Shown here: piece after piece, positions 1 to 11,219 of the stretch
How positions within the stretch are numbered: position 1 is the first letter of the stretch
Layout of the letters: each line of letters starts with the position of its first letter
NCBI GenBank assembly: GCA_021292105.1
Contig: CM037874.1
Location: 28,341,083-28,405,082, forward strand
Origin: Anadara kagoshimensis
Lineage: Eukaryota; Mollusca; Bivalvia; Arcoida; Arcidae
Length of the DNA: 64,000 nt
Reading direction: 5' to 3'
Program-made: the position numbers and the translations under genes
Notes under the pieces: generated by a model
What the model was told of the DNA's origin: nothing
Databases searched by the model: none
Seen by the model: only the letters and a program-made list of their open reading frames with translations

Positions 1-36
1 TCAGGCAGCTACATCCACCACGTGTAAAATCAAATC
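1..36 (-). mobile_element. Retroelement R tail, fragment at window edge
   Basis: The first 36 bases read on the minus strand as GATTTTACACGTGGTGG followed by GTAGCTGCCTG. This matches the 3' untranslated tail of the R retroelement seen whole at 43.7-43.9 kb. The copy is cut by the window edge, so its full length is unknown. Confidence 0.55.
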
Positions 37-915
37 TATATGTACATGACCTTTTTTAAATCTTTAATCGAGTGTAATTGCACTTATTAAAGCACTTTAC
101 AATGAATGCGATACTTTTTTTTACACAAAGTATAATTGACCTCATTTACAGTATTTTATATTATAATTCGACGTTTATTTTAATCTGAAACTATAACGGA
201 CATTGATCAGATTTAGTTCAGTTTATGATTTTATAAAAAAAAATAGGTTAAATCTGCAAAAAAGTTCGCTTTTATTACGCCTTAAATGTAGTTTCAAATT
301 ATGAAAGTATATGTTAATGTCTGTAAAAAGTGAAATAATAGATGAAGCTTTACATATTCTTATTGCTTTTGTTGTTAATGTTATGTTTAATACTGAGATA
401 TTCGCGATTCAACCCTTTCGCGATTTTTGCAAAAATATATCTCACAATGTATAACATACATGTATATGCTTGGCCATACAGCTATTGTCGCCAAGAACGA
501 TTGATAGCAAAGTAAATAGGACAAAGAAGAAAAGGCAAAGACATGGTTAACAGAACCATAACTAATTATGTAAATCAAAGAAGTTTAATTTGAGATGTTC
601 ATCTAGTCACTTCAAGCTTTAAAGTACTTTAATTTATTGGATAACAAACGATTTGGCGTCTGTAGTTTTGCAAGTTTACGTGTTGTTAGCTATAATAATT
701 ATAATATACAATGTACATTATTTTGTCATTAAAACCAGTTCCTATCCAAAGTAGTGTATGTTATAATTTATGTACCAAATTGTGTTTGTCTTTTCTTGTC
801 TGTTTGTTTTATCGTAGACATTTCCTGTGTTCAACTGTTTAAATACATTTGCTCTAGCGAATTACATATTTTCAGATGCTTCGTTTTTCTATATAATTCA
901 AGGTTTTAACAGACA
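37..915. other. AT-rich non-coding stretch
   Basis: I see no gene, RNA or recognisable repeat here. The only open frame, at 387-578 on the minus strand, is short, low-complexity and unlike known proteins. Confidence 0.5.
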
Positions 916-3900
916 CTTGAGAGATGGAAAGCAAGGGCGTGTGAGGAAATGTTACACTGTTTTATTTTGAAGGTGGTGTAAGATTTTGACGATGGAAAGC
1001 AAAGTCGTATGTGGACCGAGGACAGAAATGTTATACTGTTTTATTTTGAAGGTGGTGTAAGATTTTAACGATGGAAAGCAAGGGCGTATGTGGACTGAGG
1101 GCAGAAATGTTATACTGTTTTATTTTGAAGGTGGTGTAAGATTTTAACGATGGAAAGCAAAGTCGTATGTGGACCGAGGACAGAAATGCTATACTGTTTT
1201 ATTTTGAAGGTGGTGTAAGATTTTAACGATGGAAAGCAAGGGCGTATGTGGACTGAGGGCAGAAATGTTATACTGTTTTATTTTGAAGGTGGTGTAAGAT
1301 TTTGACGATGGAAAGCAAAGTCGTATTTGGACCGAGGACAGAAATGTTATACTGTTTTATTTTGAAGGTGGTGTAAGATTTTAACGATGGAAAGCAAAGT
1401 CGTATGTGGACCGAGGACAGAAATGTTATACTGTTTTATTTTGAAGGTGGTGTAAGATTTTAACGATGGAGAGCAAGGGCGTATGAGGACTGAGGACAGA
1501 AATGTTACACTGTTTTACTTTGAAGGTGGTGTAAGATTTTGATGATGGAAAGCAAGGGCGTATGTGGACCGAGGACAGAAATGTTATACTGTTTTATTTT
1601 GAAGGTGGTGTAAGATTTTAACGATGGAAAGCAAAGTCGTATGTGGACCGAGGACAGAAATGTTATACTGTTTTATTTTGAAGGTGGTGTAAGATTTTAA
1701 CGATGGAAAGCAAGGGCGTATGTGGACTGAGGGCAGAAATGTTATACTGTTTTATTTTGAAGGTGGTGTAAGATTTTGACGATGGAAAGCAAAGTCGTAT
1801 GTGGACCGAGGACAGAAATGTTATACTGTTTTATTTTGAAGGTGGTGTAAGATTTTAACGATGGAAAGCAAAGTCGTATGTGGACTGAGGACAGAAATGT
1901 TACACTGTTTTATTTTGAAGGTTGTGTAAGATTTTAACGATGGAAAGCAAGGGCGTATGAGGACTGAGGACAGAAATGTTACACTGTTTTACTTTGAAGG
2001 TTGTGTAAGATTTTAACGATGGAAAGCAAGGGCGTGTGAGTACTGAAGACAGAAATGTTACACTGTTTTACTTTGAAGGTGGTGTGTTAGATTTTGACGA
2101 TGGAAAGCAAGGGCGTATGAGGACTGAGGACAGAAATGTTACACTGTTTTATTTTGAAGGTTGTGTAAGATTTTAACGATGGAAAGCAAGGGCGTATGTG
2201 GACCGAGGACAGAAATGTTACACTGTTTTACTTTGAAGGTGGTGTGTTAGATTTTGACGATGGAAAGCAAAGTCGTATGTGGACCGAGGACAGAAATGTT
2301 ATACTGTTTTATTTTGAAGGTGGTGTAAGATTTTAACGATGGAAAGCAAAGTCGTATGTGGACCGAGGACAGAAATGTTATACTGTTTTATTTTGAAGGT
2401 GGTGTAAGATTTTTAACGATGGAAAGCAAGGGCGTATGTGGACTGAGGACAGAAATGTTACACTGTTTTACTTTGAAGGTTGTGTAAGATTTTAACGATG
2501 GAAAGCAAAGTCGTATGTGGACTGAGGACAGAAATGTTACACTGTTTTACTTTGAAGGTTGTGTAAGATTTTAACGATGGAAAGCAAGGGCGTATGTGGA
2601 CTGAGGGCAGAAATGTTATACTGTTTTATTTTGAAGGTTGTGTAAGATTTTAACGATGGAAAGCAAGGGCGTATGTGGACCGAGGACAGAAATGTTATAC
2701 TGTTTTACTTTGAAGGTTGTGTAAGATTTTAACGATGGAAAGCAAGGGCGTATGAGGACTGAGGACAGAAATGTTACACTGTTTTATTTTGAAGGTTGTG
2801 TAAGATTTTAACGATGGAAAGCAAGGGCGTATGAGGACTGAGGACAGAAATGTTATACTGTTTTATTTTGAAGGTGGTGTAAGATTTTAACGATGGAAAG
2901 CAAGGGCGTATGAGGACTGAGGACAGAAATGTTACACTGTTTTATTTTGAAGGTGGTGTAAGATTTTAACGATGGAAAGCAAGGGCGTATGAGGACTGAG
3001 GACAGAAATGTTACACTGTTTTACTTTGAAGGTGGTGTAAGATTTTGACGATGGAAAGCAAGGGCGTATGTGGACTGAGGACAGAAATGTTACACTGTTT
3101 TACTTTGAAGGTTGTGTAAGATTTTAACGATGGAAAGCAAGGGCGTATGAGGACTGAGGACAGAAATGTTACACTGTTTTACTTTGAAGGTGGTGTGTTA
3201 GATTTTGACGATGGAAAGCAAGGGCGTATGAGGATTGAGGACAGAAATGTTACACTGTTTTACTTTGAAGGTGGTGTAAGATTTTGACGATGGAAAGCAA
3301 GGGCGTATGTGGACTGAGGACAGAAATGTTACACTGTTTTACTTTGAAGGTGGTGTGTTAGATTTTGACGATGGAAAGCAAGGGCGTATGCGGATTGAGG
3401 ACAGAAATGTTACACTGTTTTATTTTGAAGGTGGTGTAAGATTTTGACGATGGAAAGCAAGGGCGTATGCGGATTGAGGACAGAAATGTTACACTGTTTT
3501 ACTTTGAAGGTGGTGTAAGATTTTGACGATGGAAAGCAAGGGCGTATGCGGACTGAGGGCAGAAATGTTACACTGTTTTACTTTGAAGGTGGTGTAAGAT
3601 TTTGACGATAGAAAGCAAGAGCGTATGAGGATTGAGAACAGAAATGTTACACTGTTTTACTTTGAAGGTGGTGTAAGATTTTGTTGATGGAAAGCAAGGG
3701 CGTATGAGGATTGAGAACAGAAATGTTACACTGTTTTACTTTGAAGGTGATGTAAGATTTTGACGATGGAAAGCAAGGGCGTATGAGGATTGAGAACAGA
3801 AATGTTACACTATTTTACTTTGGAGGTGGTGTAAGATTTTGACGGTGAAAAGCAAGGGCGTATACGGACTGAGGACAGAAATGTTACACTGTTTTACTTT

Positions 3901-4330
3901 GGAGGTGGTGTAAGATTTTGACGGTGAAAAGCAAGAGCGTATGAGGATTGAGAACAGAAATGTTACACTGTTTTACTTTGAAGGTGGTGTAAGATTTTGA
4001 CGATGGAAAGCAAGGGCGTATGAGGATTGAGAACAGAAATGTTACACTGTTTTACTTTGAAGGTGGTGTAAGATTTTGACGATGGAAAGCAAGGGCGTAT
4101 GAGGATTGAGAACAGAAATGTTACACTGTTTTACTTTGAAGGTGGTGTAAGATTTTGACGATGGAAAGCAAGGGCGTATGAGGATTGAGAACAGAAATGT
4201 TACACTGTTTTACTTTGAAGGTGGTGTAAGATTTTGGTGGAAAGCAAGGGCGTATGCAGACCGAGGGCAGAAATGTTATACTGTTTTTCTTGAGGGTGGT
4301 GTTTTAGATTTTGACCCTTGTCAAGTTTGT
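916..4330. repeat. 79-bp minisatellite array, about 43 copies
   Basis: The unit GATGGAAAGCAAGGGCGTAT, then a GTGGACTGAGGACAG block, then ATGTTACACTGTTTTACTTT and a GAAGGTGGTGTAAGATTTTG block, repeats head to tail every 79 bp, with 80-bp variants carrying GGTGTGTTAG. Diagnostic variants form blocks. The left part is dominated by TATACTG, TTTATTTTG, TTTTAAC and an alternation of AAAGTCGTATGTGGACCGAG with AGGGCGTATGTGGACTGAGG. The right part (after about 3600) is dominated by TACACTG, TTTACTTTG, TTTTGAC and GGATTGAGAACAG. The last copies near 4240-4330 are most diverged. A 79-bp period is not a multiple of three and no frame stays open across the array, so it is not coding. It lies downstream of transporter exon 2. 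Confidence 0.95.
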
Positions 4331-4500
4331 GCGTATGGATTATCTATTATTGGATTTTATATTCTTTGGTCTCTATTTCAATGATTAGGATTATGTAAAG
4401 AAAATATTAATCGGATTTACCGTCTTTATAATTACAATTGACTTAAAGATATACTAACCTTGATTAATTAATCTGTTTAGAGGACAATAATATTAACATA

Positions 4501-4722
4501 CAGTGCAGACCTGACTAAAGTTTAAAATTTATTTAACGAATAAGTGCCGAATACGCATCTTATCTCTCCCTCTCCCCCTCGTTGACACGACAGCTTTTTG
4601 GCAGCTGCCATCTATCTCTTCGTCGCTCTTTGGCCACTAGGCATCTACATCTGTTTTTTCTGTCATTCAAAAATCGAGCTTCGACTCCTTTTCAGTGTTA
4701 AATTTTCGACAGGTTTGTACTG
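4501..4722. mobile_element. Family A MITE, copy 1
   Basis: The ends are CAGTGCAGACCTGACTAAAG at the left and, reversed, CAGTACAAACCTGTCGAAAA at the right. Both sides are flanked by TA (4499-4500 and 4723-4724), as in Tc1/mariner-type insertions. The element is 222 bp with no coding capacity. Its interior is pyrimidine-rich and more GC-rich than its surroundings, and does not align well with other family A interiors. Confidence 0.75.
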
Positions 4723-4730
4723 TACAATAT

Positions 4731-5195
4731 TTACTGCCACTTGAAATGAACATTTTCTGAGTACAGTTAGGTTGATCTGTTACAAACGTCACGAACACGT
4801 CAAAATGAAAACATTTATGTAATACAAGACTTATTGATTGTTATCATACAGTTATGGCAAGGAAAAGTAAAAGATTGCAATAACAATAGTCCCGTAATCA
4901 CAATATATAAAATTTTAAAAATACCAGAAATATAAATAAATAATGTACTAGTGAATAAATAAATATTAAATAAATAAACAGATAAATAAATATTTAGCTT
5001 AATATTTACAATAAAGTAATTTGGTTTTCAAGGTGACGTTTTTTATCGTGAAAGACAAATTAACCTATATATTTCAATTTCACTTGTAACACTGATTAGT
5101 GAATTTTTTAAAAAGTTTTTTATCATGAACACTTATGAATGGGTTTGTACCCTGATGCTGGTGATGACATCAATTTTTACGTGTTTGAATACCTC
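4731..5195. other. AT-rich stretch with AATA-rich low complexity
   Basis: Around 4915-4995 the sequence is a run of AATAAATA variants. Nothing else is recognisable. Confidence 0.5.
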
Positions 5196-5318
5196 TGTCA
5201 TGTGCTGTTTTTGAATTTCTATTAAGATAATGCATTCAAAAACAGCACATGACAACAGTTGTCATGTGCTGTTTTTGAATGCATTATCTTAATAGAAATT
5301 CAAAAGCAGCACATGACA
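5196..5318. repeat. 123-bp near-perfect palindrome made of two ~60-bp foldbacks
   Basis: TGTCATGTGCTGTTTTTGAA opens the structure and its reverse complement closes it, with only one visible mismatch between the outer arms (AAAAACAGC against AAAAGCAGC). Each half is itself an inverted repeat, bounded by TGTCATGTGCTG and CAGCACATGACA. The two are fused head to head through a short ACAGTT centre. Related single foldbacks occur at 26371-26428 and, more diverged, at about 6244-6304. Confidence 0.85.
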
Positions 5319-5409
5319 CTTCTGTCAAATATTCAGGTTATCTTTCTAATTACATGTATATTGATAACGCATTTAGCCATTAATAAATTGTGCTTATCCT
5401 TCCGAAACA

Positions 5410-5522
5410 CCTGGTCTCAATTCCATTTTGAAAACTCACGTGTTTCATCTAACTTGTCATTTTCAAAGTGTTTACTATGCTTCTGAATGTGAATCGGACA
5501 TCGATTAGGATGTTTGTGTTTG
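5410..5522 (+). mobile_element. Retroelement R tail fragment
   Basis: CTCACGTGTTTCATCTAACT and the following TTTACTATGCTTCTGAATGT match the 3' tail of R at 43.8-43.9 kb with substitutions. Only the extreme 3' end is present, as expected for a 5'-truncated insertion. Confidence 0.6.
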
Positions 5523-6099
5523 AATAAGTTTCTAAATTTCACTTTTCTAGTACATTTATCATATCCTTATGTTCGACTAAAAGTATTGAAATTAACTTAT
5601 TATTAATATTATTGATGTAGGGACATTTTTATATTTACAACAATTCAAAATTTAACACACGTTATATGTCTTGAATTTTAGTTTGCTCGCCAGTTTAGAG
5701 AAACGTGATCTCGATACACGTTGAAAGGGTGCCAATCATATTGTGTATGCGTCAGTGCATTATATACAATAATTCCTGAGGACAAACTTAGTTTAACTTG
5801 ACCTTCATTGGACGTATTACACAAGAATTATTGCAGCTTATTACACAAACCTTAATGTGTCTTAATTTGAAACTTAGTCTTAGTCTTAGTGATAAAAGGG
5901 CATTATATGTACGTTACAGCTTATTTCACGACTTAAATAAATTGTTTATTATACCGAAAGATAACCATTTTAATAAGAAAGACAGAAAGAAGAAAAATAT
6001 TTTAAAAAAGACATCATTCCTTCCCCGATTCATTGCTTTTTCTCCTATCGGAACTCATCGGAGGCAAACGCTAGAACGTCATGACCGATTTTCCATCGA

Positions 6100-6123
6100 T
6101 GACGTCATATCATTGTGACGTCA
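6100..6123. promoter_or_regulatory. Two perfect CRE-type sites
   Basis: Two exact TGACGTCA palindromes (6100-6107 and 6116-6123) lie 16 bp apart, start to start. TGACGTCA is the full consensus for CREB/ATF proteins. The pair is about 2.1 kb beyond transporter exon 2, in its next intron or 3' flank, so an enhancer role is possible. Function is inferred from sequence only. Confidence 0.3.
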
Positions 6124-6243
6124 TGGTGTGTTCCGAAGAGGTGGGATATGATGTTTTCAGAGGGATACACGATGTTTTCTTCACCCTGATCACATGATCC
6201 AACGATCCAATCAAATTAGACATAGTATTGTATTTTTTCTAAT

Positions 6244-6304
6244 GAGGTATAATAATAGCTTTTGAATATATCCATAAATCGCATTCAAAAAGTGGTATAT
6301 GACA
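6244..6304. repeat. Diverged ~60-bp foldback
   Basis: GCTTTTGAATATATCC pairs with GCATTCAAAAAGTGG in inverted orientation, followed by TATATGACA. This resembles the TGTCATGTGCTG foldback family of 5196-5318. Confidence 0.4.
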
Positions 6305-6305
6305 A

Positions 6306-7540
6306 TAGCATTAGATTACATTGTTAAGTTGAATATATTCACGAGCGCTAGTTGTGTGTTTCAAACGCTTTGAAATTCTTAACGCTTGTCAAAATAGGAA
6401 TAAATTTAAATTATTTTAGTTGCGAATGGTATAGTTTTAATTTTTCATTGTTAGAATAGAATCAAAATGTGTATTTGTATACATGTATGTACTGGTGCTG
6501 ACGGTGGTGTTGTTAACATGATCTGAATTGCTGTAACCAATTACATTTATTTTACAACACAAAAATATTAAGCCTTATCTTTTCAAACAATGAAACCACA
6601 ACTAAGCATATTTTTATCTATAAACAATTTGGCAAAAACCATAACAGATAGGTACTTTGTATTCCTTCCGATATTCACGCGTACTTGAGGCAGGAAATCA
6701 TCCACTACTTAGATCTTACAAATGCCATCTTAAAATGTTTGGATGTGTTTGTGTAGGGATTACAAAATATCAATCATTCCACCAATGTACTCTCAAAGCA
6801 GCATTAAAATTTCAAAATATCACAAGTTGCTTTAGAGAGGTATTAGAAATGTAAAACAAATAAATTGGAATTTTGCATTTGCATTTAATTTCAACATAAC
6901 TCAATTGATAGCATTTTCAAAATTTGACAATTAAATTATGTTCTGTTTATCTAAAACACGAAATTAAATTAGCAAAAATGTTGAAAAGCAGTGATACAGA
7001 GATTACATCGAACGACTTGATAAATTCTAGACAAAAAGATCCGAGGAGAACGTATTCAATTATTGATGGGATAAAGTCACGGAAATTGAGGAAGCACGCA
7101 AATCTTAAGTGTCTTCGTTGCTGAAGAGAGATGTTCTTTGACTTGTATTATCGGTAATAATTCAATTTTATACAACAAATCTGACACAGAATGCGTTATA
7201 CGGTGTCAGAGATCAGGAGAAATCTGGAACTACAACTCCATGTGCTTGATTTATGATTCTCTAGTTATAAAAATGGTTTGAAAAGGAAGTCAACGGATTA
7301 TGTGCACTGACATCGGGTGAAGTTTTCAAAGGCGACTTCAAGATCATACAAAACCATATAAAGCTGTTCAGTGCCTCTTGCCCATTTAATGTATTTATGT
7401 TTCCGGCAATGTATAATGGTTTTGCATGAGTTAAGTTTGTTATCAATGAAACAAATATTATAAAAATAGGCGAAGTAAGTTGTTTTGATCTTTACGCACA
7501 ACTTACGATTTATGCCCATGAAGACTTTTCATACATTTAT
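6306..7540. other. No recognisable feature
   Basis: The sequence is AT-rich with only short open frames (for example 6657-6854 and 6924-7124), none of which resembles a protein family or has convincing splice or promoter context. I also looked for further exons of the transporter on the minus strand and found none. Confidence 0.4.
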
Positions 7541-7549
7541 TCTAAAACG

Positions 7550-7695
7550 TAAACGAAAATATCGGTTCATGTTCAAATCAACTTGATAAAAAAACAGTAA
7601 ATACGTTAAAAATGAAAAATTAACTAATTACATTAATTTCCACCAGGGAAGTGAGATCGGGTGTTCCGGAAGGGTAAGCACCTCATGTTGTTAAT
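7550..7695 (-). mobile_element. Retroelement R tail, diverged
   Basis: On the plus strand, TTTCCACCAGGGAAGTGAGA, then TCGGGTGTTCCGGAAGGGTA and AGCACCTC, are the reverse complement of the R tail block. The distal part (7550-7640) is degraded. Confidence 0.65.
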
Positions 7696-8271
7696 AGGTG
7701 AAATTCTGATTGGTAAAACATTTACCAGACTTATATATATACTGTACTAATAACAAGAATTTCTAGTTGATGATAAGTTCTTTATAAATCATGTTTCTGA
7801 CGTCAGTAAAAACATACTTGATTTGATGTTTGATTAACTTATTGGAAAAGAATTTTATCTACAAAAATCACCACTGTTTAAATAAAGATTTATCGTCATA
7901 TGTAGTTCGTTCATTGCTATGTTTGATTGTGAATCTAAATACAAATTCTCGAAACATTCAGTCTCTATGTTCTTAAGATATATGTTGGACCTTCTGATCA
8001 TTTTACTTCCAGAGTAAAGATGCTGCTACACGCTAAAATGTGTAATATCGCAAAAATATAACACTTTTCAATCACGAAAATTTGCAAAAGTGTAAAATAT
8101 GGACTGGATTGAATTCTTAAAATGGATTGGACTCTTTGATTGAATTGGACTCTTGGTGTGAAATGTGGACTGGATTGGACTCTTGGATTAACGATATCGT
8201 TAATATGCGAAAATAATGTGATCGTGAATAGATGTGGTTTACAATATACTTCTACATAGTATAGGGTTTAC

Positions 8272-8406
8272 CTGTAAACATTGGACATATTCTCTGCCAG
8301 ACAGATATGGCACCACATCTTTGGTATTGTCCTAACGCTAACTCCATGTAAAATAAAGGCATTCCCAAAAACACCAACATCACTGCATATGGTATCAAGA
8401 AGGCAC
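8272..8406 (-). CDS. SLC6A4: Serotonin-type SLC6 transporter, second coding exon (TM2)
   Basis: Read on the minus strand, this 135-nt exon follows a TTTTCAG acceptor and ends at a GTAAAC donor. It enters and leaves in phase 1, matching exon 1. It encodes [14 protein letters not shown], then [20 protein letters not shown] and [11 protein letters not shown]. This is the TM2 block of Na+/Cl- dependent SLC6 transporters, with the conserved [11 protein letters not shown]. The spacing W-x-x-ICP resembles serotonin transporters (WRKICP in mammals) rather than dopamine or noradrenaline transporters, which have one residue fewer (VWKICP). The protein would sit in the plasma membrane of aminergic cells and take up monoamine using the Na+ gradient. 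Later exons must lie beyond position 1 on the minus strand. The exon structure, phases and joined product are inferred from splice signals and homology. Confidence 0.88.
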
Positions 8407-8629
8407 CTGAAAACAGCAATATAAACATAGTGATGTATTCTAATTAAAATGGAAACATTTATTTGAAAAAAAGAGAGAATAAAATATATAAATTAAAAGT
8501 AATTGGAAAAAAACAATACAAGAAAACATTAAAAATAAAATATTGACTATCCACCAACCCTAATTTAATTAATAGCATTAGTAGAAACACTAATATTGTT
8601 TTTAGCCTTAGTATTCTACCTCAATGTAG

Positions 8630-8633
<4 letters not shown>

Positions 8634-8686
<53 letters not shown>
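8634..8686. repeat. (AT)n microsatellite
   Basis: About 26 uninterrupted AT dinucleotides in the transporter intron, roughly 230 bp from exon 2. Confidence 0.95.
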
Positions 8687-8688
<2 letters not shown>

Positions 8689-9166
8689 CATTTATCTAAC
8701 TTGTTTGATTGCTTAAAAACAGTGTTTAATAGTTTTGCCCAGCGATAATACTGTCATATACTTTTTTTAAATTATACCATTCAATACATTAAAAAACGGT
8801 GTATGGTAATACAATAACCACACCACTGGAGGCCGTTTTGTCTTTAGATCTAGTACTTGTTCAAAGTCTGGAGAATTATCATCAGTGGTCCATATTCTAT
8901 TTATCTTGTTTAGTCTTGTCAGTTTATTGTTTGATGTTTTGTGGTTTTTATACGAATTGCTTTCTTTCATTTTGATTATCCTATAAGCAGTTCCTTTTAT
9001 GTATTTTAATTTCTTGGTTAATTTATGTATAAAATATTTTTATTTTCCGATAGTGTATACAAAAAGTGTTAATTGTCTTACACAATACTTAATGATTAAT
9101 TTTAAGTGTTTGTCAACAGTGTCCACCAACATTGAAAGATTGACCTAGTATTGGCCCAGACAATTG

Positions 9167-9412
9167 ACGTATCGCCGGCCACGCCCACAATGTTCCGTCA
9201 AATGACCGGATGCTTGTTTTACACGCAAAAAAGAAATGACGTATCGCCGACCACGCCCACAATGTTCCGACACTGGCCGCCATCACGGTACCAAAGCAGC
9301 GTCACGGCAACTAATGATGTACTAGTGTCAGCGACGTCATTAAATGGCGCTATTTAGGCCGAGTTTTCATTCTTTTTTGCGTGTAAATCAAGCATCCGGT
9401 CATTTGACGGAA
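9167..9412. mobile_element. GC-rich inverted-repeat element with a duplicated flank
   Basis: TTCCGTCAAATGACCGGATG (from 9193), then CTTGTTTTACACGC, is inverted at 9367-9412 ending CATCCGGTCATTTGACGGAA. This gives arms of roughly 45 bp. The block GACGTATCGCCG-CCACGCCCACAATGTTCCG occurs twice, once outside the left arm (9167-9197) and once just inside it (9238-9269). The region is far more GC- and CpG-rich than its neighbours. I read it as a MITE-like element; no family name is assigned. Confidence 0.6.
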
Positions 9413-9879
9413 TACTAAGTCAATCATTCAGTGTTGTTCAGCTATTTGTATTCATTTTTTTTCTTTTATCCTTTTGTTTTTGTTATTGCAAATGAGACAT
9501 TTGTTTATAACGACAACAGACGCCAATATAGAAATATATTCAACACCCGTACCTTATATAAAGCGGCTTGATGTGCCAAACCTATATATTTGTTTACCAA
9601 TTTTTGATAGATAACACAGAAAATATACCTATCCTATCTTTAAATGAGTTCACTCACAAGGACTAGAACTGAATTATTAATTAACAAGTAGCTTGTAAGC
9701 GATAATTTTCTCAGTTTCCCTTTCACATTCTTGACTGTGTACATGTACATACGAGTATATGTAAACGCGTTTTAATATTAGTCTGATTGAGAAGTATCCA
9801 TAAAAAGAGCATGTTAAAAAAGTATAAGACAGAATAGATGTTTGATTGTTTCGTATTTACGTACCATTCGAATAAAAAC

Positions 9880-10165
9880 AAACATACTAATCCATTCCGA
9901 ATCACAATTCAGTGGCAAAGTAAAAACTTTAAAACTGACAAGTTAGGTTAAACATATGAAGTTCAAACAGGGAAGCAATGTCAGGTGCTCCGGAAGGGTA
10001 ACCACCTCCTGTTTAGCTAGCTACACCCGCCACGTGTGTACAATCAAAATTTAGTGAAAGGAACATGAAACTATGGAACGTCGTCAAATATATCTAAGGC
10101 AATCCTTAACAAAGGCATCAAACTTATCAACAATACTAATGACGACCACAAAACGTTTTGAGAGT
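9880..10165 (-). mobile_element. Retroelement R, 3' part with the end of its coding region
   Basis: The minus strand carries GTTGATAAGTTTGATGCC and TTAGATATATTTGACG, similar to the end of the R coding region at 43.6 kb. It then has the tail ACACACGTGGCGGGTGTAGC with GGAGGTGGTTACCCTTCCGG. It is a 5'-truncated, degraded copy. Confidence 0.75.
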
Positions 10166-10324
10166 TCTAATGCAATAAACATTGACATGATAAATTCAAT
10201 CAATGTATTTATTTACTCTTCCTACTTTGAGATCTCTTTATTATGTTAAAACTGATCGATTGAATTGGATTGGATTAAAGGTGTTTTACATTCAAAATTC
10301 TTTGACTTATATTTTAGAGATGGT

Positions 10325-10490
10325 CAGTTTGTGCTCGTTGGAGGAAACTGAAATACCCGAAAAAACCTTCTGAGACTTTCTCACACTAAGATCTGCCAAT
10401 ATGGGATTCTAACCTGGCCAATTAGAGAAGTTGCGATTCGTAAGCGCGCGCTAAACACCACTTGGTTACCGAGGACCTCTGTTAAAAAAC
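10325..10490 (-). mobile_element. tRNA-headed SINE remnant
   Basis: On the minus strand GGTCCTCGGTAACCAAGTGG resembles a tRNA A-box region, followed by a weak B-box-like block. GAGGAAACTGAAATACCCG on the plus strand lies in the SINE body. Pol III promoter structure is only partly kept. Confidence 0.45.
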
Positions 10491-10942
10491 AACCCTGGTG
10501 GTTAATTAAGATTAATTCGTAAAAGTAAAAATAACTTTATTGCCACTGTGTTAGACACACTTATTTACATTGAGTCAAGGGGCACCTGTACATGTCTCTT
10601 CATTTTATTAATTATTAATTTAAAATTATATTATTAAATTTTATAAAACTCTTTAATACAAGTTTGTTATAAATTTTCTCTTTTTATTTTAAACAAAATT
10701 TAGAAGCATTTTCAGCAATGTATAGCGGTTAGAACATACATGTAAGAAATTTGGCTTTACTCCACAAGACTAGACTAAGTGTACTCTGCAATAGAAGCAC
10801 TTGAATTTTCAATGATTTGTACCAGTAACCTTATCATGATTCAGGAAAACTTTCAATAAAAATGAATGTGGAGTAAATAAAATGATATCACCGTTTTAAT
10901 CATTGATGCCCTATCAAACATAGATTTTTTGTTAAAAGTTTA

Positions 10943-11132
10943 GTACAGACCTGTCGAAAGTTTAACACTGAGCTAACGAATACAAATCATCTCGGTTGTA
11001 TCTGGACGGCTTTTGGCAGCTGTTAACTATCGCAGCTACAGGTATTTAGCTTCAAGCTTTCAATCATTTTGCCACAACCGAGCTTCGACTCCTTTCGAGA
11101 ATCTAGTGTTAAACTTCGACAGATCTGTACTG
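10943..11132. mobile_element. Family A MITE, copy 2
   Basis: GTACAGACCTGTCGAAAGTT at the left and, reversed, CAGTACAGATCTGTCGAAGT at the right, flanked by TA (10941-10942 and 11133-11134). The left end lacks the first two bases of the family end. The interior contains TCTCGG, GGCAGCTG and CGCAGCTA words but is not alignable to other copies over its length. Confidence 0.75.
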
Positions 11133-11219
11133 TATATGTATAAATGGGATGGCCTCACTCCTGTATCAAGCATCGAGATTTTGACTAACGCAAAAATTGT
11201 TATCTTTACGGTTAGATAA

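Noticed and set aside
5798-6118. 106-codon frame
   Set aside because: Basic, low-complexity, no recognised family, no splice or promoter support beyond the CRE sites at its end. Kept only as a chance frame.
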